Shown piece after piece: positions 21,996 to 32,373 of a DNA stretch of 64,000 nucleotides. The first letter of the stretch is position 1. Each line of letters opens with the position of its first letter. The notes beneath the pieces are model-generated. The model did no database searches. It saw nothing but the letters and a program-made list of their open reading frames with translations, and was not told the DNA's origin. Source of the DNA: Agriotes lineatus. Taxonomy: Eukaryota > Arthropoda > Insecta > Coleoptera > Elateridae. The stretch is taken from the NCBI GenBank assembly GCA_940337035.1, contig CALNHX010003597.1:1-64000 (forward strand), written 5' to 3'. The position numbers were made by a program, and so were the translations under genes.

Positions 21996-22414
21996 TCATA
22001 GATAAATGATAGCGTGCAAAGCCAGAGCTGTCTTCTTTAGTATGTGTCATATTGATGAGTTTAGTTGCTTTCCAGTTTGACATTGTGAATAAATGGTAAA
22101 TTTATAGTTATCTACAAGTGAAGAACAAATAAAATATTTAACGATACACGCAAGGTAACGGGTTTTACTGGCTCAAGAAGGTGACTGGCTCGCCAGTCAT
22201 ATCCTTCTATTCGCCAGTAAAAACCGTCTTACCAAACTAGTAATGTTAAATACTATAACAAGTTAGAGACGAAAGTTGTTGATTTTTTACAAGTTAGAGA
22301 CGACCGTACCTTGTTCACATAGGTACTGCTTAGAAACTTGCCTACTACAATCAGAAATAAGCAACAATTTTGTTGAATTACTTTATTAAACTTTCAAATA
22401 ATATTTAGCAATAA

Positions 22415-23575
22415 TTATAAATTATTATTAACATTTGAACACTCAATTTTATTACTATCATAAATATTAAAGGTGATGGAGCAATTATGATTTCCATAAA
22501 TACTAAGTTTTTCAAAACCATCATGACTTGATCCCGCACATTCTGAAGATTCTGTTGAAGCAAGTGGCATGGTATTCGGACATTCACCAATAGCATTGTT
22601 AACAGCAAACATTTTTTTTGACATTGAAATTTTGTTGTTAATAGAGTCGTCCACATAACTGGTGGCAATAGCCGTTGACTTCCATCAACCTGCTCGTTTC
22701 AATGTCAAAATATCGCCACCCGCATCGACAACCATGGTGGCTCCGGTCCGACGAAAAGTATGGCCAGTATACAATTAATTCCTGGTCTTTTAATCCTAAA
22801 TACTTTGCAATTTTCTTTGGTATTCCAATTCCAGCATTAAGAGAAATACATTTTCCACTTCGATATGTTAAAAAAAAACGCAAGCTATCTGCAGCAGGGG
22901 GGTGTAGACTTGCATACTTTCTATATAAACACAAGGCTGAAAGCAACACCCATCATTCGTTATAACAAAATTTCTCGTCAAATTTTTTGTTTCCCGCAAT
23001 TTTACAACAATGTGTCTTCCACATCGTTCATCTTCAAAGAAAGTAATTCATCGCATCGACAATAGCCGAAAATTCCAAAAATTGTAATAATTTTAGCAAG
23101 CAACCAATCGTCATCAGGAGCTTCTAACAAGAACCTTTCAACTTCTTCCTTTGTTAACACCTTTGCCTTTTTAGGGTTGTAACGCTCGCTTTTCCGTTTT
23201 AGGAATAAAAATATATTGCGACATCTATAAGTAACAGTTAAAAAATTCTGTTTTTCTATAAATTACTTACAAACCTGTTAGCTTGGTAGTTTTTCTTTAT
23301 TTCTAAACAGCTCTTCAACATGCTCCATTTGGACCATAGCGAATTTGGACTAAACCATGCCGACAGCTGATTTAAATAGGCCAGCAGGACGTTCTGTCAC
23401 CCCAATTACCTCGCTTCTTTTCTGCCACTGTTTGAAATCCACGTATTCTCGCTCGTACCTTGCAGACGATTTCTATGGCAATAAATTTGCTACCACCCTG
23501 GTCGCTTCGTTTTTTATAGCTTCTGGTACGTTCATTTTAAATAATTTACAGAATTGTGCGACTTTACTGTATTAG
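22415..23575 (-). pseudogene. Crypton-like tyrosine recombinase, broken
   Basis: On the minus strand, pieces in several frames line up with a tyrosine recombinase: YEREYVDFKQWQ and SPNSLWSKWSMLKSCLEIKK (N-terminal helices), KVLTKEEVERFLLEAPDDDW and a GYCRCDEL box with the first catalytic Arg, PPAADSLRFFLTYRSGKC, then the HxxR box GHTFRRTGATMVVDAGGD and, after a one-base loss at GGW, WKSTAIATSYVDDSINNKIS. The last Tyr box is SYVDDS. It ends at TAA, 22415. Frameshifts and stops are numerous, so it is dead. The family assignment rests on motifs only. Confidence 0.72.
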
Positions 23576-24285
23576 AAAAATAATAAACAGTAAAATAAAC
23601 TATAAACGCCGTTGTGAGAGTGATGATTTCAAAGGTAACGAGACATTTTTGAAAATATAATAATGGTTATGAAAGAAGGGGAAAACTTTATTTCATTATG
23701 AGTTTTCAGTTTATTTACAAATGAGAAACAAATAAAATATTATACTTGACACGCCAGGTAACCATTTTTACTGGCTCAAGGATATGACAGGCTCGCGTAA
23801 CGGCTCGCCAGTCATCCTAATCCTATCACCAGTAAAAACTGTTTTACCTGGCTTGTAATGTAATAGTATTTAACATTACTAGCTTGATAAGAGGGTTTTT
23901 ACTGGCGAATAGAAGGATATAACTGGCGAGCCGCAGGCGAGCCAGTCACCTTCTTGAGCCAGTCACCTTCTTGAGCCAGTAAAACCTGTTACCTTGCTTG
24001 TATTGTTGAATATTTTATTTGTTCCTCCCTTGTAAATAACTAGAAATTTACCATTTATTCAAAATGTCAAACTATCAAGCAACTAAATTCATCAATATGA
24101 CACATACTAAGGAAAACTACTCTGGCTTTGCACGCTATCATTTATCTATGAGCACGCTTGTAAAACTGACAGTTAACTTGTAAAGATTGTACAAGTTAGT
24201 AACTTGTTAAAATAAGCTTTCTTGATTAATACAGTGACTTGATAGTTAAATTGATGTTTACAAGTGAGAAACAAATAATAGTTGT

Positions 24286-24993
24286 TATTTCCGCTTGACT
24301 TGTTATACGGTCATTACTGTCGTCTGAACTGACTCGGTAAATCAGTCTTTATAGGTCAGGTGCCTGTAAAGTGTTACTGTCGTCTGGACTGACCGGTAAA
24401 TGAGTCTTTACAGTCCAGGTGCCTGTAAAATGCTACCATCGCGACTTTACAAGCACTTTGTTTTTTAATAGATACATACTTTCTTTATTAATTACTAATA
24501 TAAACTTTTAGGATTTTCAGCAAGAGGAAATAAAAAGTTGCACGCGGCTCTCTTGCAATTAGCCTTTATTGCAAGCGAGCCACGTACGTTTTATTTCCTC
24601 TTGTTGAAAATCCTAAACACTCGTATTAGTGATTAATAAAGGATGTATCTGTTGCAGTCGGATTCCAAAACAGATCGTTTTACAATTGGACTGAAATTTT
24701 CAGTCAGTTTGTAAACCGACAATGCGACAGGTCATGTTCCGCTGTTTACAAACTGACTAGAAATTTCCGTCCGATTGTAAAACGATCTGTATTTTAAAAG
24801 CATTTTAGAAAACGTGGGGCAGTTTGAAAACTGACGGTTTTTGGAATCCGACTGCGACATATCTATTAAAAAATAAGGTGCTTGTAAAGTTGCGATAGAA
24901 GCACTTTACAGGCACCTGGCCTGTAAAGACTCATTTACCGGTCAGTTCAGACGACAGTAAATGATCGTTTAACAAGTCAAGAGGAAATAAAAT
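24286..24993. mobile_element. Nested fold-back element, three concentric or serial inverted repeats
   Basis: Outer arms start near CTTGACTTGTTATACGGTCA (24294) and end near TCGTTTAACAAGTCAAGAGG (24963-24982), sharing TTACTGTCGTCTGAACTGAC. The left arm carries a tandem copy of about 75 bp. Inside lie two further inverted repeats: one around AGGATTTTCAGCAAGAGGAA (24512 onward) and one beginning CAGTCGGATTCCAAAA (24655 onward), closing at TTTTTGGAATCCGACTG (about 24838-24854). TTTTATTTCCTCTTG recurs at ends of different layers. No coding frame. Confidence 0.75.
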
Positions 24994-25404
24994 ACTATAT
25001 TTCTATTACGATTGTAAAAAAATATTGTATGTAACACGAGCAAAATCGGTAATTATATACCAAGGACATTTTTACGCTTGAGGTCAGTGAGTGGTGCATA
25101 CAGAATGTTACGTTTTACTAGAATTTGTAAATAACCTAAATAAGGGATTAGAAAGCTTATAGTCATATTGAAATGAAGAAATTTCCACGGATTCTGTCAT
25201 GTAAAGTTTCAAATTTGTATGGAAGCAATTGTGTAGTTATATATACATTTTATAGAAACTCAAAACGAAAAATAATCTGAATAGTCCTCTTTACTACGAT
25301 TAGTAAACGTACCAGTTAGCTTAGTTGCAATTCAGAAAAATTCAACAGTGCATTGATGTTTCCATTTGTAGAGAATACATGTTTATTTAACTGATTTTTT
25401 TCAG
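24994..25404. other. Intron ahead of cassette 2
   Basis: AT-rich DNA without recognised features until the acceptor tract CTGATTTTTTTCAG at 25391-25404. Confidence 0.6.
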
Positions 25405-25637
25405 TTATCGAACTACAAACTAGAAGAAGGAAAAGATACAACGAAACAAATCCCCATTGTTGCGGATCTTGTGGAAAAAGGTATAAGAATCGTAACCATT
25501 TACTAGGCCATCTCAAAGAGTGTGGAAGGTTACCAACTCATACTTGCCTTCATTGCCCATATAGATCTCATAGAAAATATAATATAAATTTACATATTAA
25601 AAAGATGCATCCAGGAATGGCCCTGTTGATTTATTGA
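25405..25637 (+). CDS. lola: lola alternative terminal exon (cassette 2)
   Basis: A strong acceptor, TGATTTTTTTCAG, is followed by TT, then 76 codons and TGA. The leader is short and basic (TRRRKRYNE). Finger 1 is CGSCGKRYKNRNHLLGH with only three residues between His and the last Cys (HLKEC), where most cassettes have four. The linker GRLPTHT departs from the usual GKDPQ. Finger 2 is CLHCPYRSHRKYN...LHIKKMH. AATAAA lies 23 bases after the stop (25660-25665), so the 3' UTR may be very short. No ATG heads the frame, as expected for an internal acceptor exon. Confidence 0.9.
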
Positions 25638-25993
25638 ACTGTTAATTATTTACATTATAAATAAAGTCTTACGATATCTTAAAAGATGATTTACATTACT
25701 TTATTAAATAATTAGCCATATGCAACTAAGTAATTATTGAATCAAGTATCACTCCATACTATAACTGCCTGAATTAGAGTAAACTTTTCCAATATTAGAA
25801 GACCTATTATTTATTGTAGTGGAACATTGACTGTCTATTAGTGCACGTAGTATATTTAATGGTAGGTTTTCTACAAATCAGCTAACTTAATAATATACAC
25901 CATTTGTTGAAGTAGTGGTAGAGTGATAGAGAAGAATGTCTTTGCAAATGTTCAAGTCTGAATCCATGCCTAACTCTGAAGTTTATATTTTAG

Positions 25994-26301
25994 CATTTCT
26001 TCGGAGATACTACGGTCAGTGTATTGACATGATCCAAAGAGATAAACAAGTATTGTCAAAAATTGTTATACCAAAAATACATTCTGACATTAAGAAAGAA
26101 AACGGCAACAATGGAGAAAGATTCGAATGTAAAAAGTGTAACAAAAGCTACAAGAACAAGCGACATCTCTACAGGCATGAGAAGGAAGAGTGCGTTGATG
26201 TCGAACCGAGATTCAAATGTGTCCTTTGTTTAAACTTGTTTAGGCGGAAGTATCACTTGGTTCGTCATTTGAACAATAAACATGGGACTGATTTAAAGTA
26301 G
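25994..26301 (+). CDS. lola: lola alternative terminal exon (cassette 3)
   Basis: The acceptor TTTATATTTTAG (25982-25993) gives CA plus 101 codons and TAG, in the same split-codon phase as its neighbours. An open frame continues upstream to an ATG at 25936, but that part lies before the splice site. A leader of about 45 residues, rich in Lys and Asn, precedes finger 1 (CKKCNKSYKNKRHLYRHEKEEC without gaps is longer than needed: key ligands are C, C, H and C). The linker VDVEPRFK is one residue longer than usual. Finger 2 has CVLCLNLFRRKYHL and ends HLNNKH. It lies only 357 bases after cassette 2. Confidence 0.88.
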
Positions 26302-26996
26302 TCGTGAATTACTGTTTTATCTTTATCTTGAGTGTTTTACCTAAATATACTTTGTTTAGTCGTAAAAAGTTAATGTGGTCTTACAACAAATAATTGAGAA
26401 TCTGTAGTGAGTTCATCCAGCTTTTTAATTATATTTTAATGATTTGTGAACCAATTACTAACGGCATCATGCATTGTCAGTGGTATAAATAGCAAATGTA
26501 GTATAAATCACTACAACGGTTTTAATTTTGATTTCTTATCAAGGTATAGTTGTTTTAATATAAGTTTTATTGCTACAAATACTTTTTTCACTAAAACTAA
26601 ACATTTGAACAGAATAAAAGGTTGTTTTTGAAAGGAGAATTTTTAACATTAGGTACGTTATTAATCTCTCGATAACATTGTACCTCCTTTAAATATGACC
26701 AGAAAGTTTATGTGTGTGAGGAAATATGAGAAAATGTATTCAAGAGCATTCATAACAAACTGAACCCTATCAGCATTTCTATCCTAAGAAAGTGTAACAA
26801 AGATGTAATTTCGCCAATCACAAACAACAGAAATTGGGAAAAATGATCATACTAGATGTCTCTTGTGTTTAGTGACATTTTGATTGTTACACCTTTTGAT
26901 GTACAAATGGAGCGCTACTTCAATTTGTTATGAATGTTCTTTAGTTTGGAATTTTTTCCAAACTTTTCGGTCAGTATAACAACAGAAGAAGTAAAG
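26302..26996. other. Non-coding DNA after cassette 3
   Basis: AT-rich. No clear AATAAA close to the stop and no repeat ends recognised before the fold-back element at 26997. Confidence 0.45.
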
Positions 26997-27536
26997 TGCC
27001 TTCAAAAATGATCGAACGTTTTTGAATGGTCATGATTATACAACATATAAATAATATGTTGGTGGCACTGTAAGTCTATGTAAAATTCGAAGTTATCAGA
27101 TTAGGTTTTGTGTCAGTTTTGACACAGGCTGACGCAAAACCTAATCTAATAACCTCAAATTTGACATAGACTTACGGTACCACCAACCATATTTGAAATA
27201 CTACTATATTGCTAGCGGCTATGTGTGGGGAGGTCACAACGTAAGTGAGGCAGACAACCAATTCTTCTACAGACTGGTTGAGCTGTGCGCAAGCGTCGTC
27301 CAGCGAGGTGGGGAAGTGGTCAAGTTTAGAATTCGCTTCTAAAGGCGGAGTTTGAATTCTCAGGCATGCGCACGAGACGCGTAATACTCACAGTGAGACT
27401 ATGTCGGCACCGTAATGTTTTCGCGCGTTCCCAGGATCTACTAGCAATATAGTACTTTAAATATATGCCACCAACATATTATTCATACGTTGTATAACCA
27501 TGACTATTCAAAAACATTCGATCATTTCTGAAGGCA
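26997..27536. mobile_element. MITE or fold-back with 71-bp inverted ends (540 bp)
   Basis: Arms 26997-27067 and 27466-27536 pair almost throughout (TGCCTTCAAAAATGATCGAA / TGCCTTCAGAAATGATCGAA reversed). A second inner pair is TACTATATTGCTAGC / CTAGCAATATAGTA, and a third hairpin at about 27068-27185 contains GATTAGGTTTTG and its complement. Non-coding. The inner hairpin has a relative at 47365-47450. Confidence 0.75.
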
Positions 27537-27610
27537 TTATATATATTATATAATAAAGTGTTTTCATCGAACAGTGTCAAATTGTTTGAAATAGCTATTT
27601 ACGTTATTAT

Positions 27611-27707
27611 ACCGATAGCAACATTTTTATGGCCGCGCCAATACTTTACAGGTCGAGCCCGTAGGGCGAGACCTGTATGTTTGGCAAGGCCATAATAATG
27701 CTACCGG
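27611..27707. repeat. Short hairpin repeat
   Basis: ACCGATAGCAACATTTTTAT pairs with ATAATAATGCTACCGGT; ACAGGTCGAGCC...GGCGAGACCTGT forms an inner stem. No coding content. Probably part of the same insertion as the hairpin that follows. Confidence 0.6.
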
Positions 27708-27723
27708 TCGTGTATCGTATAAG

Positions 27724-27854
27724 ATTTTTTAGGATACTGCATTGGTAACTAGCGTTTACACAGTTACAGTTACAAACGAGTCCGGTAGATAAAATTTACC
27801 GGACTCGTTTGTAACTATGTAAACGCTAGTTACCAATGCAGTATCCTAAAAAAT
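27724..27854. repeat. Near-perfect 131-bp hairpin
   Basis: Two arms of about 60 bases, ATTTTTTAGGATACTGCATT...GGTAGAT and its near-exact complement, meet at GATAAAATTT. One arm has a few extra bases (CAGTTACAGTTAC versus GTAACTATG). It could be a recent MITE or a hairpin RNA source; no ends or target duplication settle which. Confidence 0.8.
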
Positions 27855-28389
27855 AGTATAAATGGTGCACAAAAATCACCATAATGATTTTGGATTTGTT
27901 TTCAAAGTTGATTATCTCTTTGAACACCAAAGATGTAAAAAGACTGGGTTGTTGGCCATACACGAAGTAAATGTAGTTAGTCCATATATTTTTAATAAGA
28001 CTTGGAGTATAATTAAAAATAGCAATGTGCATTGCCTGGTGTACTTATTTAGAAATTATATGAACTTATTTATTAGTAGATTATAACGATGTATTTACTT
28101 AATATTAAAATAAATTTATCTTTAACAGTAATCAAAAAAGAGATAGTTAAGTTATTATTATCGATCAACCAGTTAAATGAAAACACAATCAGGTTTTCTT
28201 TTATGTGTTTTTTAAGGAAATGTATTATTTTTAGTTTATTTCTTAAGTTCAACGTTTTGAGGTTATCTTAAATGAAGGTTCATTTTTAGTTACGATTTTT
28301 TAAAAATAGTAAATGTAAAACTTTCATGTGAACGTACGCTTCAGCGGACTCATATAACAAAACACTTTCTAATTTGTGATTTTGTTTAG

Positions 28390-28607
28390 GTAATGCTGAG
28401 GACTGCATTCGGCAGATGCTGACGGCCGTTGGTGGTTCTCGTTTTCAGTGTACGAAATGTTTCCGCCACTACAAGCATAAGCACATCCTACGTCGCCATT
28501 TGAAATTCGAATGTGGATTGCCTCCTCAGTTTGCTTGTACTAGTTGCAGTTTTAAAACCAAGCGCAGATACGAGCTCACGCTACACATTAAAATGAAGCA
28601 CACTTGA
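28390..28607 (+). CDS. lola: lola alternative terminal exon (cassette 4)
   Basis: The acceptor TTTTGTTTAG (28380-28389) is followed by GT, then 71 codons and TGA. Finger 1 has CTKCFRHYKHKHILRRH and ends LKFEC; finger 2 has CTSCSFKTKRRYEL and ends HIKMKH followed by Thr and the stop, so there is almost no tail. The linker GLPPQFA is an unusual form of GKDPQF. AATAAA is at 28701-28706. The first eleven bases, GTAATGCTGAG, are identical to those of the cassette at 38209. Confidence 0.9.
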
Positions 28608-29031
28608 ATTAATGAAATGTCATTTGATTCCATTACAAATAATATTGTTCGAGTTCTAATTTAGGTTTGACTTGTATGCTTATTTATGTATGAATTCCAG
28701 AATAAACTAGATAATAATAATGTTAAGGGTAATTTCACCTTCTATGATGTGCAGAATAGATTACATTAAGGTAAGTATAATAAAAATGCAACTTTTTCGA
28801 AAGTGCTACAAGAACTATTAAATTTGTGTATAACTCTTTTTGATGGAAATGCAAAAACAAGTGAAAATATTCATAGATGTGTTAAAGATATATTTTCTCA
28901 CCACTTTAAGACAATATTCTTTATTTGTAACAACTTAATAAACACCACAACGGTCTCCACCCGCTCAAAACCTCCTTGTTTTGTTCACGTTCGGCGATAG
29001 ACACCGCGTTCCCCCTCCCGCACATCCGCTC

Positions 29032-31903
29032 TAGTGTACCTGTATAATAGATAAGAGTAGAGCAAAAGGTGTCATATGTCACATATTTGTGATCCAAAAT
29101 TGTGTCACTTTAATGTAATTTAGCCATTAGCGGAACTAGAAGGAATTCAAGGGGTACGATTACTCCTTATATTTTATTGATAATGCAAAACATTGAGTAA
29201 TAATTGAAAATTAAGCAGCAATACAAATAAAACATTTTTGATGTGTGTAACATGTAATCATTATTTTACATGCACATCAATTTAATTGTGGGTTTTAAAA
29301 TTATTGTCTAAAATATCTCGCATTGCATGACTCTTACTAGACCATTTTATTTTTTGTTGTTTTCTTATTTTTGCCTTTAAAGAGCCAGTATAAATTTTTA
29401 AACGGTATACTATAAATTTCATTGTAAATTTTGCTTTTACATTACAACACACTGGAAATTTAATTAATTGATAAATTGAATCGGAATTAATAGCATCTTT
29501 TATAATTCTCACAAAATTGTCTTTACAGTTAGTTTTCAAATATTTCTTTAAATTTTGGAAAATGTGTTCAAGTAAAATCACAATTTCAAATATATTATCA
29601 GTTACATAAAAAAGACAGCCAGCTTTATATTCTTTCAGAGTAACAAATTTTGTATAAGGACGCTGTATTGTTATTCTTTTTGATCCTAAAATGGAAAAAC
29701 AATTCTTACAAATATTTTGCTTCCTCATACTTCTCACTACATACCCAGCGCAATTATACAAAATATTTTGTTCTCTTAAAGAAAGTTCTTTTTTACAAGT
29801 GTTCCAGTCTGGAGGTAAAAGTAAACGTTCCTTCATTTCGTTATTACTATTAGGCGTTTCTTTGCTGTTTGTTTTAATGAATTTTAAAAAACCTGACAAT
29901 GGTGTTCTATCATCGTCTTGATAATTTTTGCTTGTAGGCATATTTAAATACTGTGCAACAGATAATAATTTCAAATTTTGTTTAAACTGAATTGCTGTAG
30001 GAAGTGGGTGTCTCGCCCTCATTTGTGAAAATAAATTTTACAAGCAATCTTGTGAAAATCTAGATGTTAATAAAAAATTATATTTTTTTTCGTTTAAAAA
30101 GAAATTTTGGAGGTCTAGAATCGATGTTGTAGTCAATATAACGCCAGTCTGAATGGGTTTCCATACTGGTTTTCCATTTTTATTTGAACCCACTTTCAAA
30201 CTTCCGAATAAATCAATAATTTCTCGAAGAAATTCCAAAGTGTTCTTATAGATAGTTGGATTCAATTTACTCAATGCCTGTACCGCCGATCTTGAACTAA
30301 TTAGGCCAAACCATTTGTAAACCATATCGGTAAAAAAAGCTGTAGTTAATGAAGACTTATCTTCGTTCGTTTCTGCATCGAACCGCATACCACAACTAAC
30401 GTTCCAATTTAATACGTGTAGTGAATTAGAAACCTTCATTTTGTTAAAATGTCCTGGATTCAGAAGATCCACATTCAATTTTGGTGCAAACTTCAAGTCC
30501 AAATCTCCTTCTTCGTTACAAAATTTCTTTATATATTCAAGTTTCACTAAATTGCTGGGTAAATTATATTTTTCTACAAAGTGATCCGATAACTCAATAA
30601 TTTTGTTTTGAACTAAACATTGTTTAATATTTTTCAATAAATGGGGTCCGTCTGCTAAAAAATAAATCTTCTCTCCATTACAGGGATTTATTGTAAAATT
30701 CACTGTTTTGCAATGTTTCCCAGCCATCACGCCAAACTTCTTCCACATGGCTTGATTAGCTGAGCCCATATCAGAAGTAACTGAATAAACATTTAAACCT
30801 ATTGCCGTTATCTGTCTAAATATGTTTATGAGTATATCTGCTATGGTAGTTCCATTGGTGCTATCCCCTGTGAAATAATACGCTGCTACTTGTTTCCACC
30901 TGCTGGTAATTCCGCCCAACATAATCACCAATGCTTTGGTGGCTATTCCTTCATGCTCAGGTAGGGTAATACTTCCAACATACCTTTGGGTTGAAACACA
31001 ATAATCTAGTCCACTTTTGATATCCATTTCATCCAGGGTAATCATACAGTCTTTTTCGAAATCAGAGCTAAGTGTGTCCACTTTAATTTTCATAAATTGA
31101 ATAACTTCTTCTAAAACGCCAGATTCAAATTGAAGGTTTTGTAGATGTAGATTTAATGTTCGAATACATGTAAATGGTAAACCAAGTTTTTTTAATGTAT
31201 TGTATCCGGTTGTTCCACAGGCAAACTTAAGTTGTAAAGATTTAGTTATAGTTTCATCCGAGCACTTCACAATTTTTTTTCCTATCATTGCTTGAAATTG
31301 ATCTTCCGTAAAAATCTTTTCAAATCTTTGTTTAAGTCGCTTATTTTCTAGTTTTTGTTCAAATAATTGACGACTCAATTTCTTATTACTTACTCGAAGG
31401 TTTGCAACTTGTTTTTGTAAATGTTGATATTTCTTCTCCAAATTTCTTTCTTTAGAATACTGGTTATTTGATGATTGTGCCGGTAACAGTGATGATGACG
31501 AAACATGTGCTTTGCTAGATGTCAAAAGACAAGGTATTGCATCCTTTTTTAATTGTTTACCATAAATTTCCCACTGGTCTTCTGTAAAGTGATTCTGACA
31601 TATTCTTCCTCTACTTACTCCCGTCTTCTGTATCCATATCGCGCGTTTAAAACTATCTTTAGGAACAGCTTTAAATATCACTCCATTTTCCGATCGGTTT
31701 TTGCAACCCTTTACGCTGCAGCCGGTCATGTTACTTTTGACAACGCTAATTAAACGAATTTCAATACTTCAGTGTCATTCTGACATTCATTGGCGTATCA
31801 ATTATTTAAAAATGTGAAACAAGCAAGCCTTGGTAAACGTGATCCACCAATCAAAATGTATTCCCTCGTTTTCTCTACTCTTACTATTTATACAGGTACA
31901 CTA
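29032..31903 (-). mobile_element. P-superfamily DNA transposon (2872 bp), nearly intact
   Basis: Inverted ends of about 31 bases begin TAGTGTACCTGTATAA on both sides and share AAGAGTAGAG. The 8-bp duplication ATCCGCTC is at 29024-29031 and 31904-31911; P elements make 8-bp duplications. One gene, a THAP-domain transposase, fills most of it on the minus strand. The insertion lies in a retrotransposon LTR. Confidence 0.93.
29282..31729 (-). pseudogene. P-type (THAP) transposase with one internal stop
   Basis: The minus-strand frame opens at ATG 31729 and is open to a TAA at 30038-30040, then continues in the same frame to 29282, about 815 codons in all. Residues 1-85 form a THAP zinc domain (CSVKGCKNRSENG, ICQNHFTEDQW, DAIPCLL). 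A leucine-rich coiled coil (about 95-140) follows, then the RNase H-like catalytic core, with acidic residues in MITLDEMDIKSGL and YSVTSDMGSANQAM. After TSRFSQDCL comes the stop, where family members have Glu, then NLFSQMRARHPLPTA. A single base change could have made it. An alternative is a retained intron or readthrough as in P elements, but nothing here shows splice sites. Nonsense is the simplest view. Confidence 0.88.
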
Positions 31904-31911
31904 ATCCGCTC

Positions 31912-32114
31912 TAGAGTCCCTGTATATGAAAGAGTTGGGACATGTACGGTGACTTGTTTTGGATCCACAAACCATGGAGTACCTGATTTTTGCCAATTTT
32001 AAACTTTGCGCATAGTTCTTTCAACTAAAATAAATGAAATATATCTTTGCTATATCACATGGTCCTTGATTTGTGGATCCAATGGCTCAACTCTTAGTAC
32101 ATATAGGAACTCTA
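31912..32114. mobile_element. Small non-autonomous P-type element (203 bp)
   Basis: Ends TAGAGTCCCTGTATATGAAA and, reversed from the right, TAGAGTTCCTATATGTACTA. ATCCGCTC flanks it at 31904-31911 and 32115-32122. Its left duplication is the right duplication of the larger P element. Inner stems include GGATCCACAAA / TTTGTGGATCC. No coding frame. Confidence 0.88.
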
Positions 32115-32373
32115 ATCCGCTCGTCAACCCCGCGTCCCCTAGCGGCGCACTTCCGTAGCACTCACCCGCGAAACGCTGAATTTAAAATATTTATTATTCG
32201 GCCATTCCTGATTTTACGACCTCCTGGTTCGTTGCTTGGGAAACGCTCGGATGTCCTCGTTGCTCTCCGCCTACCTCCAACACGTAATCCTTGAACCGCA
32301 ATGGCCTCCCCACCTCTCGCTTCGTTCGAAGGTTAACCGGTCTCGCTGCCATCGTTACAGCACCTAATGTTGT

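Larger units (their letters stand above)
20683..24285. mobile_element. Long fold-back element around a tyrosine recombinase relic
   Basis: The right arm (about 23870-24285) pairs with a left arm in two pieces, 20683-20784 and 22008-22270. The arms share CTTGTAAACATCAATTTA, ACAAGCGTGCTCATAGATAA, GGCTTTGCACGCTATCATTT and ACTGGCGAATAGAAGGATAT (one sense or the other). The left arm is split by an RTE fragment (20785-21995). The right side also holds an extra palindromic copy (23735-23870). A broken Crypton-like recombinase lies in the middle. Whether arms and recombinase were one element or a nested pair cannot be settled here. Confidence 0.65.
28880..32195 (-). repeat. 3' LTR of the minus-strand Ty3/gypsy element, split
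   Basis: Pieces 28880-29031 and 32123-32195 together match the 37344-37653 LTR, less about 86 bases after ATTCTTTATT. The gap between them is made by two P-type elements that duplicated the LTR octamer ATCCGCTC. The terminal TG of the LTR (retro sense) reads TA here, a point change. Confidence 0.9.

Noticed and set aside
25936..25993. ATG-initiated start for cassette 3 (likewise 42928, 44228, 49275, 55108 and 56662)
   Set aside because: Each ATG lies before the splice acceptor or inside the exon by chance; agreement of the acceptor phase across cassettes shows that the exons are entered by splicing.
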